A DNA stretch of 64,000 bases from Prosopocoilus inquinatus (taxonomy: Eukaryota > Arthropoda > Insecta > Coleoptera > Lucanidae): the NCBI GenBank assembly GCA_036172665.1, contig CM069871.1:59704713-59768712 (forward strand), in the 5' to 3' direction. The position numbers and the translations under genes are program-made. A model generated the notes under the pieces. The model did not search any database. It was not told the origin of the DNA and was given only the letters and a program-made list of their open reading frames with translations. How positions within the stretch are numbered: position 1 is the stretch's first letter; the number at the start of each line of letters is the position of its first letter. Shown here one piece after another: positions 11,004 through 22,369 of the stretch.

Positions 11004-12180
11004 CCAATCAAACTCGATCCAATTATCCAATTATTTAACCTAAGCAAAAAATTAAAAATGAGAGCATTAAAATATAAAGTAAAAAGCAGACAAAAATTTT
11101 TTAAAAAAATAATTAATTTAGTGTTCATCCAATTCAACTCAACCCATCTCCATTCAAACCAAGTAAAAAATTTAAAAAAAGATATATTGAAGATGTGAAA
11201 ATGAAGCCCAACAAATCTCAAGGTGAACCCAACTGAACTAAACTCCACCTAATTGTATTCATTTGAAGCAAAACATTTAAAATACAAAAAAATTTAAAAG
11301 AATTGTTAGGTCAAAAAGCGATCGTAGGATGTCTGTTTTAACTATTTTCGATATCAACCCAACCCAACTGCACTCAACCTAACTCCATTCAACTCTAAGA
11401 AAAAGATTGAAACAAATTAAAATGAATCTCAACAAATCTCGAGGTCAACATAACTTACCCAACTTATTACATTATATTTCACTCCATTCTACAGAAGTTA
11501 ACAGTGAAATAAAAATTGAGAATAAAAAATAGAAAAAAAAATTGAAAAAAAAATGTTTAAATTTATACATGGAACGAATTTCAAGGTCAACCTAACCCAA
11601 CTGACTTCAACTTAACTTCATCTAACACAAGTAAAAGATTAAAACTAAAGTAAAATTTTGAATTAAAAAAAAATTAAAAATCAGTTCAAACGAGGTTCAA
11701 CAAACTTCAAGGTCAATTTGATCCAATTGCACTCTTTAACTTCATTTAACATAAATAAAAATTAAATGTTTAAAAATTGTTGAAAATTAAAGATCAATTA
11801 AAATGTAGCTCAGCTAAACTGAATATCAACGTAACCCAACCTAATTTTATTCAACCCAAGCAAAAATTAGCAAATCTGAATGTCAACCTAACCCAACTGA
11901 AATCAAGATAACTTCATCTACCACAAATAAAAGTTTAAAAATTACAAGAAAAATTAAAAATCAGTTAGAATGAAGTTCCGCTAACGTTCAGATCAGTCCA
12001 ACTGATCTCCCTATCTTCATTTAACACAAATAAAAATTAAAAATTGCAAGAAAATTAAAAGTGTAAAAATTGTTAAAAGTTAAAAATCAACTAAAATGTA
12101 GCTCAACCAATCTCAACGTCAAAATGTCAACCCGACATAGTTCTAATCAAAACAAGCACAATTTACGTAAAAATAATGAA
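10990..12180 (+). repeat. degenerate tandem array, ~110-130 bp unit
   Basis: A phrase like CTCAAGGTCAACCTAACCCA, then CTCAACTTAACTCCATTTAA, then an A-rich AAATTAAAA spacer, recurs about ten times with many changes. The same phrases in reverse complement fill 49290-50340, so it is a dispersed family. 11304-11340 carries TTAGGTCAAAAAGCGAT, a motif shared with the ribozyme-bearing repeat at 24.4-24.7 kb. Confidence 0.75.
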
Positions 12181-12651
12181 ACCAAAACCAAAATTAATTT
12201 TTCCTTACCTTAAAATTGTCAATCACAAACAAATCAAAATTAATTCGCCCAGATGCAACTGTAAAAGAAGGTAAGCCAAACGGTTACCGAAAATAAGGCG
12301 TTTGGTGATTAATCGCCACGGTTGGCAACAATGCCTGACTCTCAAATCACACGCGACTTTTCTCTAATTTTTTAAGTTGCGAATTAACTCCGGTAGCAAC
12401 CATTTAAACTGGTTCAAAGTTAAGCAAAATATTGTGAAAATAAACTTCTTACAAGAAAACAGTTTTTTTTTTTAATTTTAACGCATTATTACCATTAATT
12501 TGAAAAAAGCACTCAACGTTTCTAAAAAGTTTTTTTTTTTTATTATTTCATTATGGAATTACAATATTTTTTTGCAATCGATTTCATATTTTATTTTAAG
12601 AATTAATGTCGGCTTATAAAGGATGCAAACTATTTTTCTGAGACAGTTGTA
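12181..12651. other. unassigned AT-rich DNA
   Basis: No gene seen. The middle part (12240-12420) is less AT-rich and unique within the window. Confidence 0.45.
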
Positions 12652-12653
12652 TA

Positions 12654-13167
12654 CAGGGTGTTTCATAACAGCTGAAAAAAGAAATTAATTCTCACGTACA
12701 GAATCTTATTTTAAGTTAAAATGAATGAATAAAAAAGTTTCAAATTTTGCTTAGTTTCGGAGTTATCAGAGTTTGAAAATAGAAACGGAAATAATTTATT
12801 TAGTTTTAATGAGGTTAACCTTGGAAAAAAATTACCCATAAATTAATGTAATGTCAGTTACTTTTTAAATTTTTGATGATCCAGAACAGACAGATTTTCC
12901 AGCAAGTCTACAATTCTTTAATAATCCGATGTGAAAGCTGTGTCATCAAAGCGAACACTTTGAACAATTTTTTAATTTCATTTAATTCGTGTGATATTTT
13001 TATTTAATGTTTTCATTCTAAGTCCTATTAAACACTTTTTGAGGTTATCTAGCGCTAAGTTCAGGTAACTCCGCAACTAAGAAAAATTTGAAATTTCTTT
13101 ATTCTTTCATTTTAACTTAAAATGAGATTATGTAAGTTTTTTTTTCCACCTGTTATGAAACACCCTC
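12654..13167. mobile_element. complete fold-back MITE, founder-like copy of the array unit
   Basis: Starts CAGGGTGTTTCATAAC and ends with the inverse (GTTATGAAACACCCTC). The arms stay similar for about 100 bp through CTTATTTTAAGTTAAAATGA against TCATTTTAACTTAAAATGAG. TA lies on both sides (12652-12653 and 13168-13169). It has no coding capacity. One arm of this element forms part of every unit of the array that follows. Confidence 0.8.
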
Positions 13168-15409
13168 TATATTCACGTGAATTTGTTTCATTTTTTTTTT
13201 TTTTTTTGGAAGCGACGCCAATTACTGTTTTGCGTAAGGCCGTCGACTACCCTTCCTCCGGCCTTGGCTGAATAGTATAGTATTCCAATTGTAAATTGGA
13301 TCATTTAAAAACCATTTTAAAATGGGAATACTATAAGTAATAAATTTTTGAGGTTTTATAGTATTCCCAATTTAAAATGGTTTAAACGATCCAATTTAAA
13401 ATGGGAATACTCTAGGTGAGTTTGAGGTGATGAAGAAATTTATTTACTTCTAATGAAGTTACCCATAAATCAATGTAATGTCATTTTTTTTTAATTTTTA
13501 ATATTCCAGAACAAACAGATTTTCCAGCAAGTCTACAACTCTTAAATAATCCTATGTAGAAGCCGCATACGTCATCAAGGCGGACACTGAACAATTTTAT
13601 AGTTTCATTTAATTCGTGCCATATTTTTATTTAATGTTTTCATTCTCAGTCCTATTAAATAATTTTTGAGGTTATCTAGCTTTAAGTTCAGGTAACTCCG
13701 CAACTAAGGAAAATTTGAAATTTTTTTATTCTTTCATTTTAACTTAAAATGAGATTATATACGTGAGGTTTCATTTTTTTTTCACCTGTTATGAAACACT
13801 CTGTATATTCACGTGAATTTGTTTAATTTTTTTTTTTGGAAGCGACGGCGATTACTGTTTTGCATAAGGCCGTCGACTACCCTTTCTCCGGCCTTGGCTG
13901 AATAGTATAATATTCCAATTTTAAATTGGATCATTTAAACGATTTTAAAATGGGAATACTATAGGCATTAAATTTTTCAGGTTTTATAATATTCCTATTT
14001 TAAAATGGTTTAAACGATCTAGTTTAAAATGGGAATACTCTAGGTGAGTTTAAGGTGATGAAGAAATTTATTTAGTTCTAATGAAGTTACCCACAAATCA
14101 ATGTAATGTCAGTTTTTTTTTTTTTATTTTTAATATTCCAGAACAGACAGATTTTCCAGCAAGACTACAACTCTTAAATAATCCGAAGTGAAAGCTGTGT
14201 ACGTCATCAAGGCGGACACTTTGAACAATTTTATAGTTTCATTTAATTCGTGTCATATTTTTATTTAATGTTTTCATTCTAAGTCCTATTAAATACTTTT
14301 TGAGGTTATCTGTTTTTAAGTTCAGGTAACTCTGCAACTAAGGAAAATTTGAAATGTTTTTATTCTTTCATTTTAACTTAAAATGAGATTATGCACAATT
14401 TTTTTTTTCCACCTGTTATGAAACACCCTCTATATTCACGTGAATTTGTTTCATTTTTTTTTTTTTTTTTTTGGAAGCGACGCCAATTACTGTTTTGCGT
14501 AAGGCCGTCTACTATCCTTCCTCCGGCCTTGGCTGAATAGTATAGTATTCCAATTGTAAATTGGATCATTTAAAAACCATTTTAAAATCGGAATACTATA
14601 AGTAATAAATTTTTGAGGTTTTATAGTATTCCCAATTTAAAATGGTTTAAACGATCCAATTTAAAATGGGAATACTCTAGGTGAGTTTGAGGTGATGAAG
14701 AAATTTATTTACTTCTAATGAAGTTGCCCATAAATCAATTTAATGTCAGTTTTTTTTTTAATTTTTAATATTCCAGAACAAACAGATTTTCCAGCAAGTC
14801 TACAACTCTTAAATAATCCTATGTAGAAGCCGCATACGTCATCAAGGCGGACACTGAACAATTTTATAATTTCATTTAATTCGTGCCATATTTTATTTAA
14901 TGTTTTCATTCTAAGTCCCATTAAGTAATTTTTGAGGTTATCTAGCTTTAAGTTGAGGTAACTCCACAACTAAGGAAAATTAGAAATATTTTTATTCATA
15001 AATTATCATTTTAGCTTAAAATGAGATTATGTGCGTGAGGTTTCATTTTTTTTTTCACCTGTATATTCATGTGAATTTGTTTATTTATTTATTTATTTAT
15101 TTATTTTTTTTTTTTTGGAAGCGACACCACTTACGGTTTTGCATAAGGCCGTCGACTACCCTTCCTCCAGCCTTGGCTGAATAGTGTAGTATTCCAATTT
15201 TAAATTGGATCATTTAAACAACATCCTGTATATTCACGTGAATTTGTTTATTTTATTTTATTTTTTTTTTTTTTTTGAAACGACGCCAATTACTGTTTTG
15301 CGTAAGGGCGCCGATTACCCGTCCTCCGGTGCTGGCCGAATAATATAGTATTCCAATTTTAAATCGGATCGTTTAAACCATTTCAAAATGGGAATACTAT
15401 AAGTGATAA
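13168..15409 (+). repeat. tandem array of a ~630-bp composite unit, forward orientation
   Basis: The landmark TATTCACGTGAATTTGTTT recurs near 13170, 13806 and 14432, and with small changes near 15062 and 15229. This gives spacings of about 636, 626 and 630 bp and one truncated unit. Each unit has a poly-T run, a GC-richer stretch (GGAAGCGACGCCAATTACTG), two hairpins built on TAGTATTCCCATTTTAAA and its inverse, and one arm of the MITE at 12654-13167. No coding region is credible; the small frames inside are shadows. It looks like a satellite grown from a transposon insertion. Confidence 0.88.
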
Positions 15410-15888
15410 CCAAAGGGAGGATCTAAGAAAGTGAACCGCTTGAAACTAGTTTGAGACAGCGACAGCCCGACTCGACGCGGGGATCTAAATCGAAGCGTTA
15501 AATATTCCGCCCGCTTATACCTGATTTTTAATCAATCAGTCTAATACCGCCACGGTAACAACGCGAATATAATTCCGGAAGCTAATAACAGCTCCTTCTT
15601 GAATTCAGAAACAACAATTTAGTTGTTTTGAATTAAATAGAAACACGACACGTCTCTGCAGCACACTCTCTCGTGCGCATCGTGTCCGAGCATCGCAGTC
15701 AACCGCGACATTATTGTCAATCATGCCGTCCTAACGAATGCATTATTTCTTTGGCTTACCGATTATTCACTATCAGCTAGACGCGCTGCGCCGGCAAATA
15801 TGTTGAGGCGTGTACACAATCTATTTATAACATCGCACCGCTTCGTTGCAATAGTAAAGTTTTACACTTTTTTCTATCCGCCATGTGG
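15410..15888 (+). mobile_element. non-autonomous DNA transposon, copy 1 (479 bp)
   Basis: The ends are CCAAAGGGAGGAT and, read inward from the right, CCACATGGCGGAT, and both reach AAGTG about 24 bp in. TGATAA flanks both sides (15404-15409 and 15889-15894), extending to 7 bp if the shared C is counted. A second copy at 19996-20458 has its own different flank duplication, which proves mobility. A 6-7 bp duplication does not fit hAT (8) or Tc1 (2); P-like or Dada-like types are possible, but I cannot assign it. Confidence 0.88.
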
Positions 15889-15894
15889 TGATAA

Positions 15895-16340
15895 CTTTTA
15901 CAGGTTTTATAGTATTCTCATTTTAAAATGGTTTGAACGATCCTATTTAAAATGGGAATGCTTTAGATGAGATTTTCGATTAATTTCGAAGACATTGACG
16001 TTCATAATCGACAATTTCGGTTTCAATCTAATAAAGTGGTCTCAGGCGCCGTCACTAATAAGTCGTTCGTCCGTCCGTCCGTCCGTAAGGGTAACATTAA
16101 TGATGACAGGTAATAAACACGGGGCGAAAATAAGCATTTGGTAGTCTCCCACACGTGACTCGCATGCGCCTTGGCCACAGCAGACACGAGGATCACGCAA
16201 TAGTCTCGAGAAACGTGCGATCAACGTCAAAAGTTCGCGGCAATTGATCTCGGAAATCGTCGCGAACCTTAAAACGAAGTGCGCGAAAATTTCGAAAACG
16301 AAAGCTTGTTTAATTAAATAAATCACCCGCCTAAACCGAG
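15895..16340. repeat. end of forward array and an uninterrupted copy of a GC-richer repeat
   Basis: 15895-15970 is one hairpin module. 15970-16220 is the inverted, uninterrupted copy of the sequence found split at 19468-20530. It includes a CGTC/CCGT microsatellite near 16060-16086 and serves as the empty site for two transposons there. 16220-16340 is unassigned. Confidence 0.7.
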
Positions 16341-16381
16341 TTGCTACACGTGTGTTCTAGAAGACAAAAAAAAAGGAAATC

Positions 16382-16415
16382 ATGAAAGTGCTACTAGTAT
16401 ACGTGATTTTGTTAG
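16382..16415 (+). CDS. possible first coding exon of a small secreted peptide (weak)
   Basis: An ATG at 16382 opens a hydrophobic run, MKVLLVYVILL, in good AAATC context, ending at a consensus donor (G/GTATGT). Two acceptors lie downstream: TTCCCCTTACAG ending at 16714, and TTTTCAG ending near 16730. The second would continue the frame for about 27 residues containing a KR pair, then stop. This resembles a signal-peptide exon, but the product would be under 40 residues and no family is recognised. It sits in the unique centre between two inverted arrays. It could be chance. Confidence 0.2.
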
Positions 16416-16904
16416 GTATGTAATACAAGCTCATCTGCATGTTCTATTTTTCTTTTTGGTTTTGGTATGCGCTATCTAATTACTGTGGAATTCGATTAAG
16501 ATACTTCGTAGGTACCTAAAAACAACCGCAACAAACTCAAGTCTATTTTTTTTTAGTTTAATACTTCAAACTTGGCATCTTTCCAAAATTTCGGCGGATT
16601 CTGAAATTACATTCTTGCACTTATAATAATAAGTACGGCGGTTGTTTACCTTTTTGTATTGCATAATGTGTGCTATTTTATTCTATTCTGTATTTATGCG
16701 CCTTCCCCTTACAGGCCACGCAATTTTCAGTCGTGCAATTATTTGATTGCAAGCGACTATACCAGTTGAGGGCTTTTACTTTAGCCAACAGTCGGTACAG
16801 TGCGTTTGAGTGAAAGCGACGGGTGCAGTGTGGGAAGCGTGTTTACTTCGATGGAAATGAAGAAGTGCTATTTATTCATCAGGACCAGAGGAAGGGTCCA
16901 AAAA
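16416..16904. other. unique centre of the inverted array complex
   Basis: Not matched elsewhere in the window. Apart from the possible intron and second exon just described (to about 16810), nothing is recognised. Confidence 0.4.
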
Positions 16905-17092
16905 AAATCATATTAATATCTTCGAAATTATTCTTTAAATCTCACCTATAGTATTCCCATTTCAAATTGGATCGTTTAAACCATTTTAAAATGGGTGTAC
17001 TATAAATCCTGAGAAAAGTTATTACTTATAGTATTCCCATTTTAAAATGGTTTAAATGGTCCAATTTAAAATTGGAATACTATACTATTATA
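16905..17092 (-). repeat. hairpin modules at the start of the reverse array
   Basis: Two palindromic modules, each with TAGTATTCCCATTT on one side and its inverse about 55 bp away. They mirror the modules of the forward array. Confidence 0.8.
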
Positions 17093-17863
17093 CAGGGTGT
17101 TCATAGGAAGCCGCTACAATAGTTAACTTTCTTATTTGTATTTTTATGAAGTAACTTAAATTAGGAAAGTTTTAGGACCTTTCCTCTTCGATTTTATGGT
17201 ACTTCCAAAAAGACAAATGACAATCAGGTTTTCGAGATTTTCAATGGTTTTCAACTTTTTTAAATGGAACATTATGTTTTTTATCATGGCACCGCATTCA
17301 GGATGTCAAATTAAGTATATCTGTGAAATAATATCTCTCAAAACAGAGTATTCCATAAATTATTCAGTCTTGATATTCGCGGGAAGAAGTGTATCGTTAC
17401 GATAGTCTTTTTATTCACGAATACAATATGGTGTGCTTCGAAACAAGAGAGTAAAGGAAGTGTGTTGAAACTGTCAGACTTTTGTGAACTGTCATGATTC
17501 AAAATTTGTTTAAATTTAGTTCAAACTAAGAACCCTTGTGTCAAATATTGAAAGCGCGACTTGTTAAAATGTCTAATACCATTATTTACCAAATAATTTA
17601 TAAAATAGTAGACTTAGGAGGGAAATATTTTAGAGAAGTACTTAATTTGGCATCCTGAACACCATATGCTGATAAAAAATATAACGTTCCATTTAAAAAT
17701 GTTAAAAACAATTGAAGATCTCGAAAATCTGACAGTCATTTGTTTCTCCAAAGGTACTAAAAAATTGAACACCGAAGGTCCTGAAATTTTTCTAATTTAG
17801 GCTATTTCGTGAAACTTCAAATAAAAAAGTTAGCTATTCTAGCAGCTTCTCATGAAGGCCCTG
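17093..17863. mobile_element. fold-back MITE with ~300-bp arms
   Basis: Left end CAGGGTGTTCATAGGAAGCC, right end inward CAGGGCCTTCATGAGAAGCT. The arms stay similar for roughly 300 bp (for example AAATGGAACATTATGTTTTT against its inverse AAAAATATAACGTTCCATTT). TA flanks both sides. It splits one unit of the reverse array. No coding region; the 69-codon frame at 17196-17405 is in one arm and is not credible. Confidence 0.82.
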
Positions 17864-19460
17864 TATAAGGTCGGAGGAAGGGCATGCGATGGCCTTACGC
17901 AAAACAGTAATTGGCGTCGCTTTCAAAAAAAAATAAACAAATTCTCGTAAATATACAGGGTGTTTCATAACAGGTGAAAAAAAAAGTAACCTCATGTACA
18001 TAATCTCATTTTAAGTTAAAATGAAAAAATAAAAAAAAATCAAATTTTGCGTAGTTGCGGAGTTACCTGTACTTAAAGCTAGATAACCTCAAAAATAATT
18101 TAATAGGACTAGGAATGAAAACATTAAACGAAAACATAAAAATATGACACGAATTAAATGAAATTATAAAATTGTTCAAAGTGTCCGCCTTGATGACGTA
18201 CACAGATTTCACATTGGATTATTAAAGAGTCGTAGACTTGCTGGAAAATCTGTCTGTTCTGGATCATTAAAAATTAAAAAAAAAACTTACATTACATTGA
18301 TTTGTGGGTAACTTTATTAGAACTAAATAAATTTCTTCATCATCTCAATCTCGCCTAGAGTATTCCCATTTTAAATTGGATCGTTTAAACCATTTTAAAA
18401 TGGGAATACTATAAAACCTTAAAAAGTTATTACTTCTAGTATTCCCACTTTAAAATGGTTTAAACGATCCAATTTAAAATTGGAATACTATACTATTCGG
18501 CCAGCACCGGAGGACGGGTAGTCGGAGCCCTTATGCAAAACAGTAATTGGTGTCGCTTCCAAAAAAAATTAAACAAATTCATGTGAATATACAGGGTGTT
18601 TCATAACAGGTTAAAAAAAATGAAACTTCAAGTACATAATCTCATTTTAAGTTAAAATGAAAGAATAAAAAAATTTCAAATTTTGCTTAGTTGCGGAGTT
18701 ACCTGAACTTAAAACTAGATAACCTTAAAAAGAATTTAAAAGGACTTAGAATGAAAACATTAAACGAAAACATAAAAATATGACACAACTTAAATGAAAT
18801 TATAAAATTGTTCAAAGTGTCCGCTTTCATGACGTACACAGCTTTCACATCGGATTATTAAAGAGTCGTATACATGCTGGAAAATCTGTCTGTTCTGGAT
18901 CATTAAAAATTTAAAAAAAAGAAAAACTGACATTACATTGATTTGTGAGTAATTTTTTCCAAGGTTAACCTCATTAGTACTAAATAAATTAAAAAAAAAA
19001 CTGACATTACATTGATTTATGGATAACTTCATTAGAACTAAATAAATTTCTTCATCACCTCAATCTCTCCTAGAGTATTCCCATTTTAAATGGGATCGTT
19101 TAAACCATTTTAAAATGGGAATACTATAAAACATGAAAAAGTTATAACTTATAGTATTCCTATTTTAAAATGGTTTAAATGGTCGAATTTAAAATTGGAA
19201 TACTATACTATTCACCCAAAGCCGGAGGAAGGTTAGTCGACGGCCTTACGCAAAACAGTAATTGGTGTCGCTTCCAAAAAAAAAAAGAAACAAATTAACG
19301 TAAATATACAGGTGTTTCATAACAGGTAAAAAAAATGAAACCTCACTACATAATCTCATTTTAAGTTAAAATGAAAGAATAAAAAGATTTCAAGTTTTCC
19401 TTAGTTTCGGAGTTACCTGTACTTAGAGCTAAGATAACCAGAAAAAGTATGTAATAGGAC
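17864..19460 (-). repeat. tandem array of the ~630-bp unit, reverse orientation
   Basis: Same unit as 13168-15409 but reverse complemented. CAGGGTGTTTCATAACAGG starts units near 17957 and 18594, and with one base missing near 19309, about 637 and 715 bp apart. The longer unit includes a ~100-bp local duplication near 18930-19020. Hairpin modules are present in each unit. Confidence 0.88.
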
Positions 19461-19580
19461 TATTGCGTGAGCCTCGTGTCTGCTGTGGCCGAAGCGCATG
19501 CGAGTCACGTGTGGGAGACTACCAAAAGTTTATTTTCGCTCCGTGTTTATTACCTGTCATCATTAATGTTACCCTTACGG

Positions 19581-19962
19581 CAGCGTTTCCCAAACTGTGG
19601 GGCTTCCAAGTCTTCCAAGGGGAGTGCAGCAGAATAAATTTAAAAACAAATGAACGCAAATTGCAACTAATTTATCAAATTATCATAGATTGGCATCGAA
19701 CTTGTATTTGATTAAAACTAAGGAGATTCTAATTTCTGGAATTAAAACTGACGTTTTGTTTGACGGTGACAACCCAAATTTAATGCTCGCTATTGTGCAT
19801 GTACCGCATATCTAAGATAGTTATGAAAATGAAAATCTCAAAATTTAAAAATTTAGCATTTGACAATCATTTGGCATCAGTGTTCAAGTTCGAGTATCGA
19901 AAGCGTGAAACATAACACAGCAGAAAAGGGTGTCGCGAAACCTAAAAGTTTGGGAAACGCTG
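19581..19962. mobile_element. hAT-type MITE (382 bp)
   Basis: Terminal inverted repeats CAGCGTTTCCCAAACT at both ends. CCTTACGG is repeated exactly outside (19573-19580 and 19963-19970), an 8-bp hAT-type duplication. The inverted sibling sequence at 15970-16220 shows the site without the insertion. Non-coding; it would need a transposase from elsewhere. Confidence 0.93.
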
Positions 19963-19995
19963 CCTTACGGAGACGGACGGACGCACGGGTTATTA

Positions 19996-20458
19996 CCAAA
20001 GGGAGGATCTAAGAAAGAGAACTGCTTAAAACCAGTTTGAGACAGCGGCAGTCCGACTCGACGCGGGGGTCTAAATCAAAGCGTTAAATGTTCCGCCCGC
20101 TTATACATGATTTTTAATCAATCAGTCTATCAACGCGAATATAATTCTGGAAGCTAATAACAGCTCTTTCTTGAATTTAGAAACAGCAGTTTAGTTGATT
20201 TGAATTAAATAGAAACACGACACGTCTCTGCAGCACACTCTCTCGTGCGCATCGTGTCCGAGCATTGCAGTCAAACGCGACATTGTTGTGAATCATTCCG
20301 TCCTAACGAATGCATTATTACTTTGGCTTACCGATTGTTCACTATCAGGCTAGACACGCTGCGCCGGCAAATATGAAGCGTGTACACAATCTATTTATAA
20401 TATCGCACCGCTTCGTTGCAATAGTAAAGTTTTACACTTTTTTCTGTCCGCCATGTGG
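19996..20458 (+). mobile_element. non-autonomous DNA transposon, copy 2 (463 bp)
   Basis: Nearly the same as 15410-15888, with small deletions. The flanks are TTATTA on both sides (19990-19995 and 20459-20464), different from copy 1. The sibling repeat keeps one TTATTA at the empty site. Confidence 0.9.
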
Positions 20459-20530
20459 TTATTACTGACGACGCCTGAGACCACTTTATTAGATTGAAAC
20501 CGAAATTGTCGATTATAAACATCAATATCT

Positions 20531-20745
20531 TCGAAATTAATCAAAAATCTCACCTATAAACCATTTTAAAATGGGAATACTATAAAACCTGTAAAAGTTA
20601 TCCCATTTTGAAAAGGTTTAAATAGTCCAATTTAAAATAGGAATCCTATAGTATTCGGTCGGGACCAGAGGAAGGGTAGTCGGCGCCCTTATACAAAACA
20701 GTAATTAACACCACTTCAAGAAAAAATAAAATAAAACAAATTCAG
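20531..20745 (-). repeat. last, decayed unit of the reverse array
   Basis: Hairpin module and GC-richer stretch are recognisable but worn; ends near an AGAGAG run at 20744-20764. Confidence 0.7.
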
Positions 20746-22369
20746 AGAAGAGATAGAGAGAGAGAAGTGATAATAACTCACAAGTTATAAATCTTAAGAC
20801 TACAGAATATGGTATGGTATATAATTTTAGAATACGGGAACTGAATCGTAGTGTTGATAGTCGCTAGGTTTTTAAAAATGATGAATATTGTAAAAGTAGA
20901 GAGATTTAGAAATATTTAGGTTCAAGGTTGATTGTCGTATCATTAAAATTGACAATTTGGCAGACATTCAAACATGACCCATTTTTTGCATAAAATTGAA
21001 AATAACTCGGTAAATACCAAAAATAAGTACGTATAATGTTATATAATTTTCATAATCTCTTCAAGGGCTAACCGGCTAACTGCAATAAAATATATAGTGT
21101 TCCATTTAAAAAATAATAAGTTAGGTTTGTAACTTATTAGATGAACAACCTGTATATTTGAAAATATTTTTGGGTAATGCGGAATGCAAACCAACAAAAC
21201 TTTTGTTGAGAAATTTTCTTGATAAAATGAATTTAAAGGGTCATTTTTGGACTTTTCTAGAAGTTTAGGACACCCTGTATATCAACAGTTTTACTCCCTG
21301 AGAAATTCCCGAGTCTGATAGAAAGTGGAGGTCTCCAACTCCGAACTTAGGTTAATATGCGGTGATGTTACCAGCCTGGAAATTCAAAACAGGAGTGAAA
21401 TTCAAATTTCTGTGAAACTTCAGGAACATCGCTACCATTTTGAAAGCACAGTGGCCTCTTTATTGTACTGTATCCAAGTTCGAAAGCCCTCTCCTGCTCC
21501 ACACCAAAGAGCGATATCAAGGTCCCGCCAGAGGTTTGGCTTGGTGGTATCACTGGGGAGGCAGGGTGCCTTCGATTTGGAGAACGCTTTGAAATTCCTT
21601 TCGAATAAAGTGTATTCCAGAATAGTTGCAGTATAGCGTCCAGACAAATCTGGAAAACATGATTTGAATAAAAAAAGGAGAAAAACGAACACCCAAGTAT
21701 AGGTGGACGTTAAAAAAAATTCTGAAATAAAATATTCAAGCAAAAAATGCATTCTTTGTGTAAAGCGCCTTCTATGGAAAAAAAAGAGAAAAAAACGAGC
21801 GGCCTCAAGTTGAGTTCGACGTTAAAAAAATTGCTGAAATATCCACTCTACCTGTGTCCTCCTCCCTTTCGAAATACTCTTTTTCTGGTTCCTTCCTCAT
21901 CCAGTTCAAGCCTCTTGATTACTTTTGCCGCTATCACCTTCCATTCCGTTCGCATTTCTCTCTTTCTTTCCTAAACGTTCCTCTTTATTCCTCTTCTCTT
22001 CCTGATATCTCCTTTTCCTGTCATTTTCATTTTCTCTCTCCTTTTCCTCCGTTATCCTCTATTTATCTCATTCATTCCTCTAACCTCGTTCAGCCTTTCC
22101 TCTTTCGGAATCTTTTTATCTGACTTGCTCTCCTTACATTTCAAAATTCCTTTTTTGTAGCAGGTGAGTCACAGTGTCCCATTTTTCTTGCCCTTGTAGT
22201 AGGACCTCTGCTACGTTTTCTGAAAGCAACCTTTTTTTATATAGAGGTTTAGAAAATCTTCGAAAGACACCTCCGGTTTCATCTATACCAGAGGCGTGTT
22301 GGATTCATCCCGCCATTTCTGTACGGAGGGAGGGAGGGATCGCCTCTCGGCATTTCTTCTCCCTCCGCA
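20746..22369. other. no gene seen; one MITE end and a pyrimidine-rich tract
   Basis: 21265-21283 has ACACCCTGTATA, the outer end of a CAGGGTGT-type MITE whose other end was not found. 21290-21640 is less AT-rich and open in two overlapping frames (21325-21636 plus and 21432-21752 minus), neither recognised. 21850-22370 is C/T-rich. As it lies downstream of the minus-strand R1-type LINE, part of it may be that element's 3' region. Confidence 0.4.

Larger units (their letters stand above)
19461..20530 (-). repeat. second copy of the GC-richer repeat, split by two transposons
   Basis: 19468-19580, 19963-19995 and 20459-20530 together match the inverse of 15970-16220. The gaps are exactly the hAT-type MITE (19581-19962) and the 463-bp transposon (19996-20458), each with its target duplication. 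Confidence 0.85.

Noticed and set aside
13168..19460. CRISPR-like regular spacing of repeats
   Set aside because: Units are ~630 bp tandem repeats with no short repeat/spacer pattern, in eukaryotic DNA.
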